NCBI GenBank assembly: GCA_021732085.1
Contig: JAKFVQ010000023.1
Coordinates: 62,001-126,000, forward strand
Length of the DNA: 64,000 bases
Direction: 5' to 3'
Source: Candidatus Obscuribacterales bacterium
GTDB taxonomy: Bacteria > Cyanobacteriota > Vampirovibrionia > Obscuribacterales > Obscuribacteraceae
The notes beneath the pieces are model-generated. The model saw only the letters and a list, made by a program, of their open reading frames with translations. It searched no databases and was not told the origin of the DNA. The first letter of the stretch is position 1. Every line of letters begins with the position of its first letter. Positions 51,352 through 59,008 of this stretch are shown piece by piece. A program made the position numbers and the translations under genes.

Positions 51352-52557
51352 TCAGCGAGCTTTCCTTCCAAGTTTAGCTCCGTAGCCTCGGTTTATAGCG
51401 CCCCAACCTTCGGATATTTTACGCGCATTGGGCAGCTTAGTACTTTTCCGTCCTTCCAGTGCATGAAAGTGGTCAAAGTTAAGTGTGAGCCAAAGCGCAA
51501 GGGCTCGGTTAAACACATAATCTTCAGGCTTGGCGTCGATAACTTGCGGAATCAAGAGCTTGGCGTAACGCCGATCTGGATTAGCTAGGTTCGAGACAAA
51601 TGCCATGTTCCAACTCTCGTAAAGGCTATCCCAGTCCTGCGACAGATCAAATTTCACAGAGCGATCCTGGCCGGCCACCCAAACTTTCGAGGCGGGATTG
51701 AGTATGAGATCAAGGCCCGCTCTGGCGTTATCCGACAAACCGAAATATACATCAGCACCAACGGCCTCTGCAATATTGAAGTCGAGCAAGGCGCTCCCCA
51801 AAAGCGATTCAAGATCGGAGGCTCGCCCATTTTTTCGTAGCTCAGAAAACAAATCCAGGCCGGCATCGACGCTCTTCGTTTTAATAGCCAAGAACAACGA
51901 TTCTTCGTTTCTTCCTTCGTTCATAAACATGTCGAAAGCTGATTCAAAAAATGGTTCACGAATACCCATTTGCTCGCGCTTCTTTAGAAGGTGCGCTCGC
52001 ACTTCCTCCATTACCTTAGGGTCCTCAGCCATGCCCTTAGTTATGGTGTCGAGAAGCACCATGTGGTTCAAGGTTCGTTTGATGACTTGCTGGCCATCCT
52101 TTGTAGGCTCAGGGAGGCTGTTCTCTTTCAAGCTTTTCGAAATGAATTCAAGCATAGCCGGGTGCTTGGTTAGAATGCTCTTTCGAATTCTTTCCAGCAT
52201 GGGGGCCATTGATTCCTCGTTGGTGAGCCTTTCTCCGAGCAGTTTCACAACTGCTGGACAATCATCCAACTTCATCACATTGTGCAGAACATCTCTCATT
52301 ACGGCTGGATCTGTTTTCTCAGACATTGAAATGCCCAGCTTTTTAACTAAGTCATCAACATTCTTACCCGCTTCTTCGCGCGACATCGATTCACCAGGGA
52401 GCTGGCCATCAGTAATAAACATATCGGTAAGGTTCTGAATTGGGGTCAAGGGCGTCGGTACTTCACGCATAAGATCCACAAAATTGCCAAACGTGCTGGT
52501 CGAATTCTTTTTCTGTTCAGTGCCCTCACCTGATTCCGCCTCAACCTTCTCTGCCAT
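51352..52557 (-). CDS. Hypothetical helical protein
   Basis: 401 residues, mainly alpha-helical and charged, no signal peptide. Segments such as SMSREEAGKNVDDLVKKLGI, PAVVKLLGERLTNEESMAPM and RKSILTKHPAMLEFISKSLK suggest repeated helical hairpins. The C-terminus is Lys/Arg/Gly-rich (GWGAINRGYGAKLGRKAR). No family recognised. It is convergent with the sedolisin gene (stops 5 bp apart). The opening part shares the MSxEExxK style of the 47288 hypothetical. Confidence 0.7.
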   Translation of the reverse strand: MAEKVEAESGEGTEQKKNSTSTFGNFVDLMREVPTPLTPIQNLTDMFITDGQLPGESMSREEAGKNVDDLVKKLGISMSEKTDPAVMRDVLHNVMKLDDCPAVVKLLGERLTNEESMAPMLERIRKSILTKHPAMLEFISKSLKENSLPEPTKDGQQVIKRTLNHMVLLDTITKGMAEDPKVMEEVRAHLLKKREQMGIREPFFESAFDMFMNEGRNEESLFLAIKTKSVDAGLDLFSELRKNGRASDLESLLGSALLDFNIAEAVGADVYFGLSDNARAGLDLILNPASKVWVAGQDRSVKFDLSQDWDSLYESWNMAFVSNLANPDRRYAKLLIPQVIDAKPEDYVFNRALALWLTLNFDHFHALEGRKSTKLPNARKISEGWGAINRGYGAKLGRKAR

Positions 52558-52678
52558 CTGCGATTCTCCAACTTAGTTTGCAATGATGCTAAATCTGAGC
52601 CGTGACAACGCAGTGACAGCACAAGATCCAAACCACGCACGGAACCTCATTGGGGAACTGGAATTGGACAGAAATTTA

Positions 52679-53773
52679 TTAGCTATTTAAGAACCAGAGC
52701 AAGATTCGTTCGTAGAATGCATCAAGGATGCTCCACGTGCTTCCGTCATCTTCGGTGAATTTGAATCCGTGTTCTGCGCCTTCAACGCGCTCGTGTACAA
52801 CTTGCCTGCCGCTGGCAAGTAGCTTGCTCAGCATCTCATCGAAGGATTCGACTGGCGAGATAGTATCCTTCGTTCCGTGGGCGATAAAGATTTTTGCTTC
52901 GCTTGCAAGCAAGTTGTCGACGAGTGATTCACTAGCGAATGAGTGCCATCGCAGATACGTCTCACCGCGCCAAAACTTAGTGATACTGCGCGGCTCTTCT
53001 TGAATCTTTTTCCACTCTTCTTCGACTTCTGCAACGCGCTCTTCAGGGGAGAGATTCGGATCCTGTCCTTCAAGAAGTCCTGTACGAGCCAATTCCCTCA
53101 TATCAGAAATTTGACTCGGTCCGCCTCCGTACAAACTTGCTACGTGTGTAATTGTTTTATCGAGCGATGCGATTTTCGCAGCTACAATTCCGCCCTCAGC
53201 CATTCCAATGACTAGCGTTTTCGTTTTATCAACAAGTGAATTAGTGCGAACATTGAATATGCAGGAGTTGATTGCCTCCGCCCATCGCGGCAGTGCGTGC
53301 TGGCGAAGATAGGTTTCCGAGCAACCAATTCCAATTCCACTGGATGGATCATGGCCTTCTTCCAAGAATTGAACGCCGGGTTTTTCAACCATCAAAAGCC
53401 TCGCTTTGCCTTCGAATCGATCCATCACTGTTTGCGACAATGGAAATTTATCGACGGCCACCTCACCCGGAGTTTTTGTCCTTTGGAAAATCGAACCGCC
53501 GCCAGCTCCCTGTACAAGAACAACAAGAGGCAAAAGTTTCGGCGCTTCCTCTTGTGCGGCAGCTTCCTCAGCGCCTTCGGCTGCAGCAGCGGCCTGAAGC
53601 GCCGCAAGATCCATTGCCGAATAACGAGCGGTGCGCGCCAGATCTAGCGTGCTTTTGGAAACACCCGACCCGCTGTCCTGAGCGCCACTCAAATAGTAAG
53701 TAATTCTTCGCCCCAGCTTATCTGTAGTCTGGCGTCTAGAGAACGAGTACGGAAGAATAGTGTCGTCGGTCAT
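52679..53773 (-). CDS. Alpha/beta hydrolase-fold protein with Ala at the nucleophile position
   Basis: 364 residues. LVVLVQGAGGGSIFQ gives the oxyanion-loop strand, and the nucleophile elbow reads VIGMAEGGIVAAK, so G190-M-A192-E-G194 has Ala where Ser/Cys/Asp is expected. The acid (D303 in HGTKDTISP) and His (H335 in GAEHGF) are in place. An Ala-rich insert (residues 57-78) separates the first strands. It may be a non-catalytic member, or use another nucleophile. No signal peptide. It lies next to the CDP-sugar genes but in no clear operon with them. Confidence 0.83.
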   Translation of the reverse strand: MTDDTILPYSFSRRQTTDKLGRRITYYLSGAQDSGSGVSKSTLDLARTARYSAMDLAALQAAAAAEGAEEAAAQEEAPKLLPLVVLVQGAGGGSIFQRTKTPGEVAVDKFPLSQTVMDRFEGKARLLMVEKPGVQFLEEGHDPSSGIGIGCSETYLRQHALPRWAEAINSCIFNVRTNSLVDKTKTLVIGMAEGGIVAAKIASLDKTITHVASLYGGGPSQISDMRELARTGLLEGQDPNLSPEERVAEVEEEWKKIQEEPRSITKFWRGETYLRWHSFASESLVDNLLASEAKIFIAHGTKDTISPVESFDEMLSKLLASGRQVVHERVEGAEHGFKFTEDDGSTWSILDAFYERILLWFLNS

Positions 53774-53820
53774 TGCCTTGTTGTAAAAGTGGTGGGTGCA
53801 GGGTAAAAAGGGCCGAACTT

Positions 53821-53850
53821 CCCCAGCTACTCTGTAGCGGCTGGGGTTTT
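53821..53850 (-). terminator. Hairpin directly after the rfbF stop
   Basis: An inverted repeat (CCCCAGC...GCTGGGG arms) begins within a few bases of the stop codon at 53849. The plus-strand side ends in TTTTAAG; on the minus strand a T-run follows only about 15 nt later. It may act as a weak bidirectional terminator for rfbF. Confidence 0.5.
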
Positions 53851-54709
53851 AAGTAGTTATTGTTGGTATTCGCCTGCTGTAGCCGGGCGTAAAATCAGTT
53901 TCCTGAGCAATTTGCTCTTTCTGAGCTTCAGTTTGCTGTTGATTCCAAATCATCCAGGGCGCTTTTCCTGATTCCCACATCGTGTTCAGCTGCTTGCAGT
54001 CGCGAAGTGTATCCATTGCGTGCCAGAATCCAAAATGCTTATAGGCAGCCAGACTGGCTTCGGAAGCCAAACGCTCGAGCGGATCTTGCTCCCATACAGT
54101 GGAATCCCCATCTATATAGTTGAGCACTGATGGTTCCAGTACAAAATAGCCTGCATTGATCCAACCACCATCGCCAATCGGCTTCTCGACGAAAGCATCG
54201 ACTTTCTCGCTATTGATGCTGAGCGATCCAAAACGTCCCGGCGGTTGAACTGCTGACACAGTCGCCTTTACTTTGGATCGGCGGTGGAACTCAATGAGCT
54301 TTCCGACATTGATATCGCTGACGCCGTCTCCATAAGTCATGCAGAACGGTCCATCTTGCAAGAAACGAGCAACGCGCTTCAAACGCCCACCAGTCATTGT
54401 TTGATCGCCCGTGTCCACCAGGGTGACGCGCCACGGTTCCGATCCATTGTTATGGTATTCAACACTGCGCTGCGCCAGATCGAATGTCACGTCGGCGGAG
54501 TGCAATGCGTAGTTGGCAAAATATTCTTTGACGATATAACCCTTGTAGCCCAAGCAAACAACAAAATCGTTGATGCCGAAAGCGGAGTAAATTTTCATAA
54601 TGTGCCAGAGGATTGGTTTACCACCAACCTCAACCATCGGTTTTGGTTTGACCTGAGTTTCCTCAGAAAGTCTTGTCCCGAGTCCGCCGGCGAGAATTAC
54701 TGCTTTCAC
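53849..54709 (-). CDS. rfbF: Glucose-1-phosphate cytidylyltransferase
   Basis: 286 residues. It makes CDP-glucose for CDP-deoxysugars. VILAGGLGTRLSEETQVKPK, PMVEVGGKPILWHIM, TYGDGVSDI (metal-binding Asp), AVQPPGRFGSL, FVEKPIGDGGWINAGYFVLE and FWHAMDTLRDCKQLNTMWES are all family motifs. About 30 extra C-terminal residues follow the usual end (APW). The partner rfbG (CDP-glucose 4,6-dehydratase) lies 8 kb away at 62142 on the same strand, separated by plus-strand genes. Confidence 0.94.
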   Translation of the reverse strand: MKAVILAGGLGTRLSEETQVKPKPMVEVGGKPILWHIMKIYSAFGINDFVVCLGYKGYIVKEYFANYALHSADVTFDLAQRSVEYHNNGSEPWRVTLVDTGDQTMTGGRLKRVARFLQDGPFCMTYGDGVSDINVGKLIEFHRRSKVKATVSAVQPPGRFGSLSINSEKVDAFVEKPIGDGGWINAGYFVLEPSVLNYIDGDSTVWEQDPLERLASEASLAAYKHFGFWHAMDTLRDCKQLNTMWESGKAPWMIWNQQQTEAQKEQIAQETDFTPGYSRRIPTITT

Positions 54710-54870
54710 TTTACTCCCTTCAGCTGAGCAATGATTTATCTTGTTAGGAGATATTCATTGCTTTGCTTTGTTGGCTCACATTGTTAGAAGTCAACATCCG
54801 CTATATCCTATCAGCTGAAGTCGACCGATGGGTTAAAGCTTACTTCCTTGCAGATTTCTCATACACAGCA

Positions 54871-55944
54871 ATGACCAACGACTATTCATCTATAAGCAAC
54901 CAAGCACCGCTTCAGACGCCGGTCTCTAATTTGGGTCAGGTACCTGGCGAAGCGCTTGCCCGAACAATTAAAGCGGCATACGAATCTTCACCAAGTGCAG
55001 GGGTAGAAACCTTCGACGCCACACCTTCTAAAAAGGGATTGGCGATTATCTGCCCAGTCCACAATGAAGCCAAAGTAATCCCGCTTTTCTTTGAGCGGAT
55101 GAAGCCCGTAATGGAAGCCCTGGCAGGTGATTACGAGGTCAGCCTCATCTTTTCAAATAACGCCTCGACCGACACCACATTGGAATCAATCGAAAAGATT
55201 CGCAATGAAAACAAAAACGTTTATGTTATTTCTCTTTCCTCAAATGTAGGCTATCAGCGTTCACTAGAATGCGGTCTAAAAAATTCTCGCGGAGATCTGT
55301 TCGCATTCATCGATGTTGACTGCGAAGATCCACCGGAAATGATCCTTTCCTTTATCAAAGCATACGAGGAAGGATACGACATAGTTTACGGCGAGCGGGC
55401 TGACCGCGAAGAGCCAGAGTACGTCAAGTTCTTACGCAAAATTTTCTACCGCATTTTGCGCGCTGTTGCAGACGAAGAAGTCATCCTCGACATGGCAGAG
55501 TTCTCTCTGATGACGAAGGAAGTTCGCGATGCAATCGTTCAGGACAATACATCATTTCCATTCATTCGCGCATCAATTGGCCGCGTTGGATTTAGACGCA
55601 AAGGCATCACTTACAAACGACATAAGAGAATAGCCGGAGATTCGCACTACAACTTCTTCAGCATGACGAAGTTTGCGATCGCGGGCATTCTCTCTTCTTC
55701 CACACTGTTTCTGCGTATTCCCATTTATAGCTTGCCGGCATTCCTATTGCTAATGTTGGCATTGCCGAGCGCTTACGTTTTAACAGCCAATCCATGGTGC
55801 TTAGTGGGTGCATTTTTCGTGTTTGCACTTTATGTTTCGTCGACGGTTTCTTTCATCGCCATCTATGTTGCCCGCATTTATAAAAATACGCTTGGCAGAC
55901 CAAATTCAATAATCGATCGAAGAACGACTCACTTACAAAGCTGA
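54871..55944 (+). CDS. DPM1/GtrB-like polyprenyl-phosphate glycosyltransferase (GT2)
   Basis: 357 residues from the ATG at 54871. GT-A domain: LAIICPVHNEAKVIPLFFER, SLIFSNNASTDTTLESIEKI, SSNVGYQRSLECGLKNSRGD, AFIDVDCEDPPEM (DxD) and VYGERADREEPE. Two C-terminal membrane segments (~270-345) end the protein. This is the DPM1/GtrB pattern: transfer of a sugar from a nucleotide donor to undecaprenyl phosphate, which supplies the donors used by GT-C enzymes such as those in this window. The DprE1-like gene follows 17 bp downstream. Confidence 0.9.
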   Translation: MTNDYSSISNQAPLQTPVSNLGQVPGEALARTIKAAYESSPSAGVETFDATPSKKGLAIICPVHNEAKVIPLFFERMKPVMEALAGDYEVSLIFSNNASTDTTLESIEKIRNENKNVYVISLSSNVGYQRSLECGLKNSRGDLFAFIDVDCEDPPEMILSFIKAYEEGYDIVYGERADREEPEYVKFLRKIFYRILRAVADEEVILDMAEFSLMTKEVRDAIVQDNTSFPFIRASIGRVGFRRKGITYKRHKRIAGDSHYNFFSMTKFAIAGILSSSTLFLRIPIYSLPAFLLLMLALPSAYVLTANPWCLVGAFFVFALYVSSTVSFIAIYVARIYKNTLGRPNSIIDRRTTHLQS

Positions 55945-55961
55945 TTTGAAGATAACGCATC

Positions 55962-57329
55962 ATGCAAGTGCAGCCGCGACAGTTCATTTCATTCGACGGG
56001 TCCACTCGGCTGAAGGGATTTGAATCCAAGCCGGAGAATTATCGTTACCTCAAAGACTTGAGCGACGCACCTAAAAACGTCGATGCACAGCAGACTGCCC
56101 TGATAAGCCGTGGAGCCGGTCTTTCCTACACCGCTGCCAGTTTTGGCGAGGATGTTTGTTCAATCGATCATGCACAGTTCGATCGAATTTTGAGCTTTGA
56201 CAAAGAAAACAAATGCATCGAAGTCGAAGCCGGCATAAGTCTCGGAAAGCTTTACGATTTTCTGATTGAGCACGGACTTTTTCTGGCAACTCAACCTGGT
56301 CATCCACGAATTACAGTCGGTGGATGCGTGGCGCCTGATATTCACGGAAAGAATCAATTCATGGATGGCACCTGCATAAATCAGGTGGAATCACTCAAAC
56401 TCTTTCATCCATCACACGGCATTATTGAATTATCGCCCGAGCAAAACCCAGAATTATTCCGCTTAACATGCGGTGGATACGGTTTAACCGGCAATATAAT
56501 CTCCTGTAAGTTAAAGCTCAAATCGATACCTTCCGATATGGCCAACGTGACGCTTCGTCCAATCGCGTGCATTGAGGACTTGCCGAAGATGCTGCGCGAA
56601 TCAGCAGACAAGGCGGACTTCATATTCTCCTGGCACGACTTCAATATTCGCGGAAAAGATTTTGGTAAAGGCTTCATACAAGAAGGACGGTTCATTGCTA
56701 ACGCTTCCATCGGTGAAAAAACGAGTATCCGAAAGAAGGCAGCAGAGCAATCGCTGAATGCTGAAACACGTGGCTCGTTGCCATTTCCAATTTTCAATTC
56801 GATTTCAGTTGCCGCCATGAATGCTTTGTATGGCGCTAAGGGAAATAGCGGAAGTTCATTCCAACTGTCTTTGTTCGACAGTATTTTTCCTATCCAAAAC
56901 GTAAAAGAACTCTATTTCAAATTCTTTGGTGCTGCTGGATTTCACGAATATCAGGCAATTATCCCAGAAAGTAATTTCGGACAATATATCGAAGGTGTAC
57001 GCCACGCTTTGCAAAAGCGCAATCTTCCAATAACGCTTGCATCGGCAAAGCTGTTCGCGGGCAAACAAGACCTTCTTCGCTTTACAGGTGATGGCATCTG
57101 TTTTGCAATGAACTTTCCTCGCGGTCAGGAAGCAGATGAGCTTATGAAGGAGCTCGATCGATTGCTTGTGAATTGCAAGGGCGCGCCGAACATTATAAAA
57201 GATTCGCGACTGAGCAAAGAAATCGTTGCTGCCACCTACCCGGAATACGAACATTTCAGAACCTTATTGCATCAATTCGATCCTAAGCGAATATACCGCT
57301 CCGAATTGTCAGAAAGGTTGGGGCTGTGA
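55962..57329 (+). CDS. DprE1-like FAD-dependent oxidoreductase
   Basis: 455 residues. FAD-binding PCMH-type domain: ALISRGAGLSYTAASFGEDV, EVEAGISLGKLYDFLIEHGL, QPGHPRITVGGCVAPDIHGK, NQFMDGTCINQVESLKL. C-terminal substrate domain from ~200 with FIFSWHDF and GSLPFPIFNSISVAAMNALY. In mycobacteria DprE1 oxidises decaprenyl-phospho-ribose at C2 and DprE2 reduces it to the arabinose form. The following SDR overlaps it by GTGA, mirroring that pair. It may epimerise a polyprenyl-linked pentose, or another sugar, made by the preceding GT2. Substrate inferred. Confidence 0.85.
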   Translation: MQVQPRQFISFDGSTRLKGFESKPENYRYLKDLSDAPKNVDAQQTALISRGAGLSYTAASFGEDVCSIDHAQFDRILSFDKENKCIEVEAGISLGKLYDFLIEHGLFLATQPGHPRITVGGCVAPDIHGKNQFMDGTCINQVESLKLFHPSHGIIELSPEQNPELFRLTCGGYGLTGNIISCKLKLKSIPSDMANVTLRPIACIEDLPKMLRESADKADFIFSWHDFNIRGKDFGKGFIQEGRFIANASIGEKTSIRKKAAEQSLNAETRGSLPFPIFNSISVAAMNALYGAKGNSGSSFQLSLFDSIFPIQNVKELYFKFFGAAGFHEYQAIIPESNFGQYIEGVRHALQKRNLPITLASAKLFAGKQDLLRFTGDGICFAMNFPRGQEADELMKELDRLLVNCKGAPNIIKDSRLSKEIVAATYPEYEHFRTLLHQFDPKRIYRSELSERLGL

Positions 57330-58060
57330 ATCTGATTCTTGTCGGCGCCTCAGCTGGATTGGGAAGAGCTCTTGCAGAGCGACTGGCCAGGGAAAAACAC
57401 AACCTTCTTCTGATCGCCGGAGACGAAGCCGATTTAAAAGCGCTAGCGGCAGATCTGAATCTTCGACATTCAATAAAAACAGAAACATGCGCTGTTCGCT
57501 TACAGAGCGATGAAGAAAGCGTTCAAAGAATCATCACGAGCGCCGCTGCAATGGGGCAAATTGACGGCATCCTTTTTCCACTGGGATATTCCAGAACAGA
57601 CGATGACGGAATGCTTGGGGCAATCGATGCCAACCGCATCATTAACAGCAACATGGCTGGAATTATCGCTCTTTGTGCGCATTTCTTACCTGCCATGCTA
57701 AGCCGTGGAGAAGGACTATTCGTCTTCTTTGGCTCAGTGGCGGCAGAAAGAGGACGCAGCTCGAACATTGTTTATGCCGCAGCAAAACGCGGGCTGCAAA
57801 GCTTCGCAGAAAGTCTCAGACATAAATGCGCGGCAACAAACATAAACGTTCAGTTCTATCAACTCGGATACTTGAATACGGCCCAGACTTTTGGCAAGAA
57901 GCTTCCATTCCCAGCCGCCGAACCAAAGGACGCCGCTGATGTCATAGTGAAGAACTTGAATAAACGCTTCGGGTTACAATACTATCCATGGTTCTGGCGA
58001 TTCATTTGCTTGGGATTGCGCTACACTCCTTGGATGGTATTCAAGAAACTGAAATTTTGA
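57326..58060 (+). CDS. DprE2-like short-chain dehydrogenase
   Basis: 244 residues from a GTG at 57326 whose GTGA overlaps the DprE1-like stop. LILVGASAGLGRALAERLA (NADP motif), FPLGYSRTDDDG, FVFFGSVAAERGRSSNIVYA, AAKRGLQSFAESL (catalytic Tyr in VYAAAKR, Lys) mark the SDR fold. Together with the FAD enzyme it forms a two-step oxidation-reduction epimerase unit as in DprE1/DprE2. The next gene begins 8 bp on. Confidence 0.88.
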   Translation: MNLILVGASAGLGRALAERLAREKHNLLLIAGDEADLKALAADLNLRHSIKTETCAVRLQSDEESVQRIITSAAAMGQIDGILFPLGYSRTDDDGMLGAIDANRIINSNMAGIIALCAHFLPAMLSRGEGLFVFFGSVAAERGRSSNIVYAAAKRGLQSFAESLRHKCAATNINVQFYQLGYLNTAQTFGKKLPFPAAEPKDAADVIVKNLNKRFGLQYYPWFWRFICLGLRYTPWMVFKKLKF

Positions 58061-58067
58061 GGGCAAT

Positions 58068-58985
58068 GTGACACGAGTTCTAGTAACAGGCGGCAGCGGT
58101 TTTATCGGCCGGCATAGCATCAAGCATCTGCTCGAATCCGGGTTCGAGGTCCACGCCGTCTATAACCGAATCAGGCGCTCGGGCGAACTGATGCAAGCGC
58201 CAAAACTTGTCTGGCACGAAGTGAACTTGTTAGACCGAGCCGGTACAGACTCTTTACTAGCCCATCTCAAAGCGACACATCTGCTTCATTTTGCCTGGTA
58301 TGCCGAACCAAATAAATTTTGGGACTCGCCACAAAATTTGGAATGGCTGCAAGCAAGTTCAGCACTACTCAAGAGTTTTGCAAAAAATGGCGGCAAGCGT
58401 TTTGTGGGCGCAGGGACATGCGCCGAATATGACTGGTCCCAGGGAAAATTGAGCGAGAGCGCAACACCCATTAACCCACAGTCGCTGTACGGTTCGTGCA
58501 AATCAAACTTTCAAAAATACGCAGAGACTTTCTGCAAGGAAAACAATTTATCCTTCGCCTGGGGACGTATATTCTGGCTTTATGGACCGGGAGAGGACGC
58601 AAGACGCCTCATCCCCTATGTGATTAATAACTTGCTATCGGGCGAAGAAGCAGCATGCACTGAAGGCAATCAGATGCGTGACTATATGTACGTTGATGAT
58701 GTTGCTCGCGCTTTCGCGCTACTGCTTGCATCGAACAAGGAAGGTGCCTTAAACATTGGTTCCGGACAAGCAGTAAAAGTCAGCGACTTGATCAATCACG
58801 TCGGCAAACTGCTGGACAGAAAAGATTACATAAATCTCGGCGCCCGCCCCACACCGCCTAACGAAGCTCCGCTCGTGGTCGCGGAAATCAGTCGACTCTA
58901 CCACGAATTGAATTTCAGATCGCAATACAACCTCGATACTGGCATTCGCGAAACAATCGACTGGTGGCAGAAAAAGCTATTCTAG
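58068..58985 (+). CDS. NAD-dependent sugar epimerase/dehydratase
   Basis: 305 residues from a GTG at 58068. Extended SDR: VLVTGGSGFIGRHSIKHLLE, HLLHFAWYAEP, FVGAGTCAEYDWSQGKL (active-site Thr-Cys-Ala-Glu), YGSCKSNFQKYAE (Tyr/Lys), GRIFWLYGPGED, DYMYVDDVARAF and NIGSGQAV. Similar to GDP/CDP-sugar epimerases and reductases in O-antigen loci. Its position after DprE1/DprE2 and before rfbG suggests a deoxysugar reductase or epimerase, possibly for the CDP-sugar branch. Exact product unknown. Confidence 0.85.
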   Translation: MTRVLVTGGSGFIGRHSIKHLLESGFEVHAVYNRIRRSGELMQAPKLVWHEVNLLDRAGTDSLLAHLKATHLLHFAWYAEPNKFWDSPQNLEWLQASSALLKSFAKNGGKRFVGAGTCAEYDWSQGKLSESATPINPQSLYGSCKSNFQKYAETFCKENNLSFAWGRIFWLYGPGEDARRLIPYVINNLLSGEEAACTEGNQMRDYMYVDDVARAFALLLASNKEGALNIGSGQAVKVSDLINHVGKLLDRKDYINLGARPTPPNEAPLVVAEISRLYHELNFRSQYNLDTGIRETIDWWQKKLF

Positions 58986-59008
58986 ACAGCCTTAATCGCG
59001 GCAACCTG

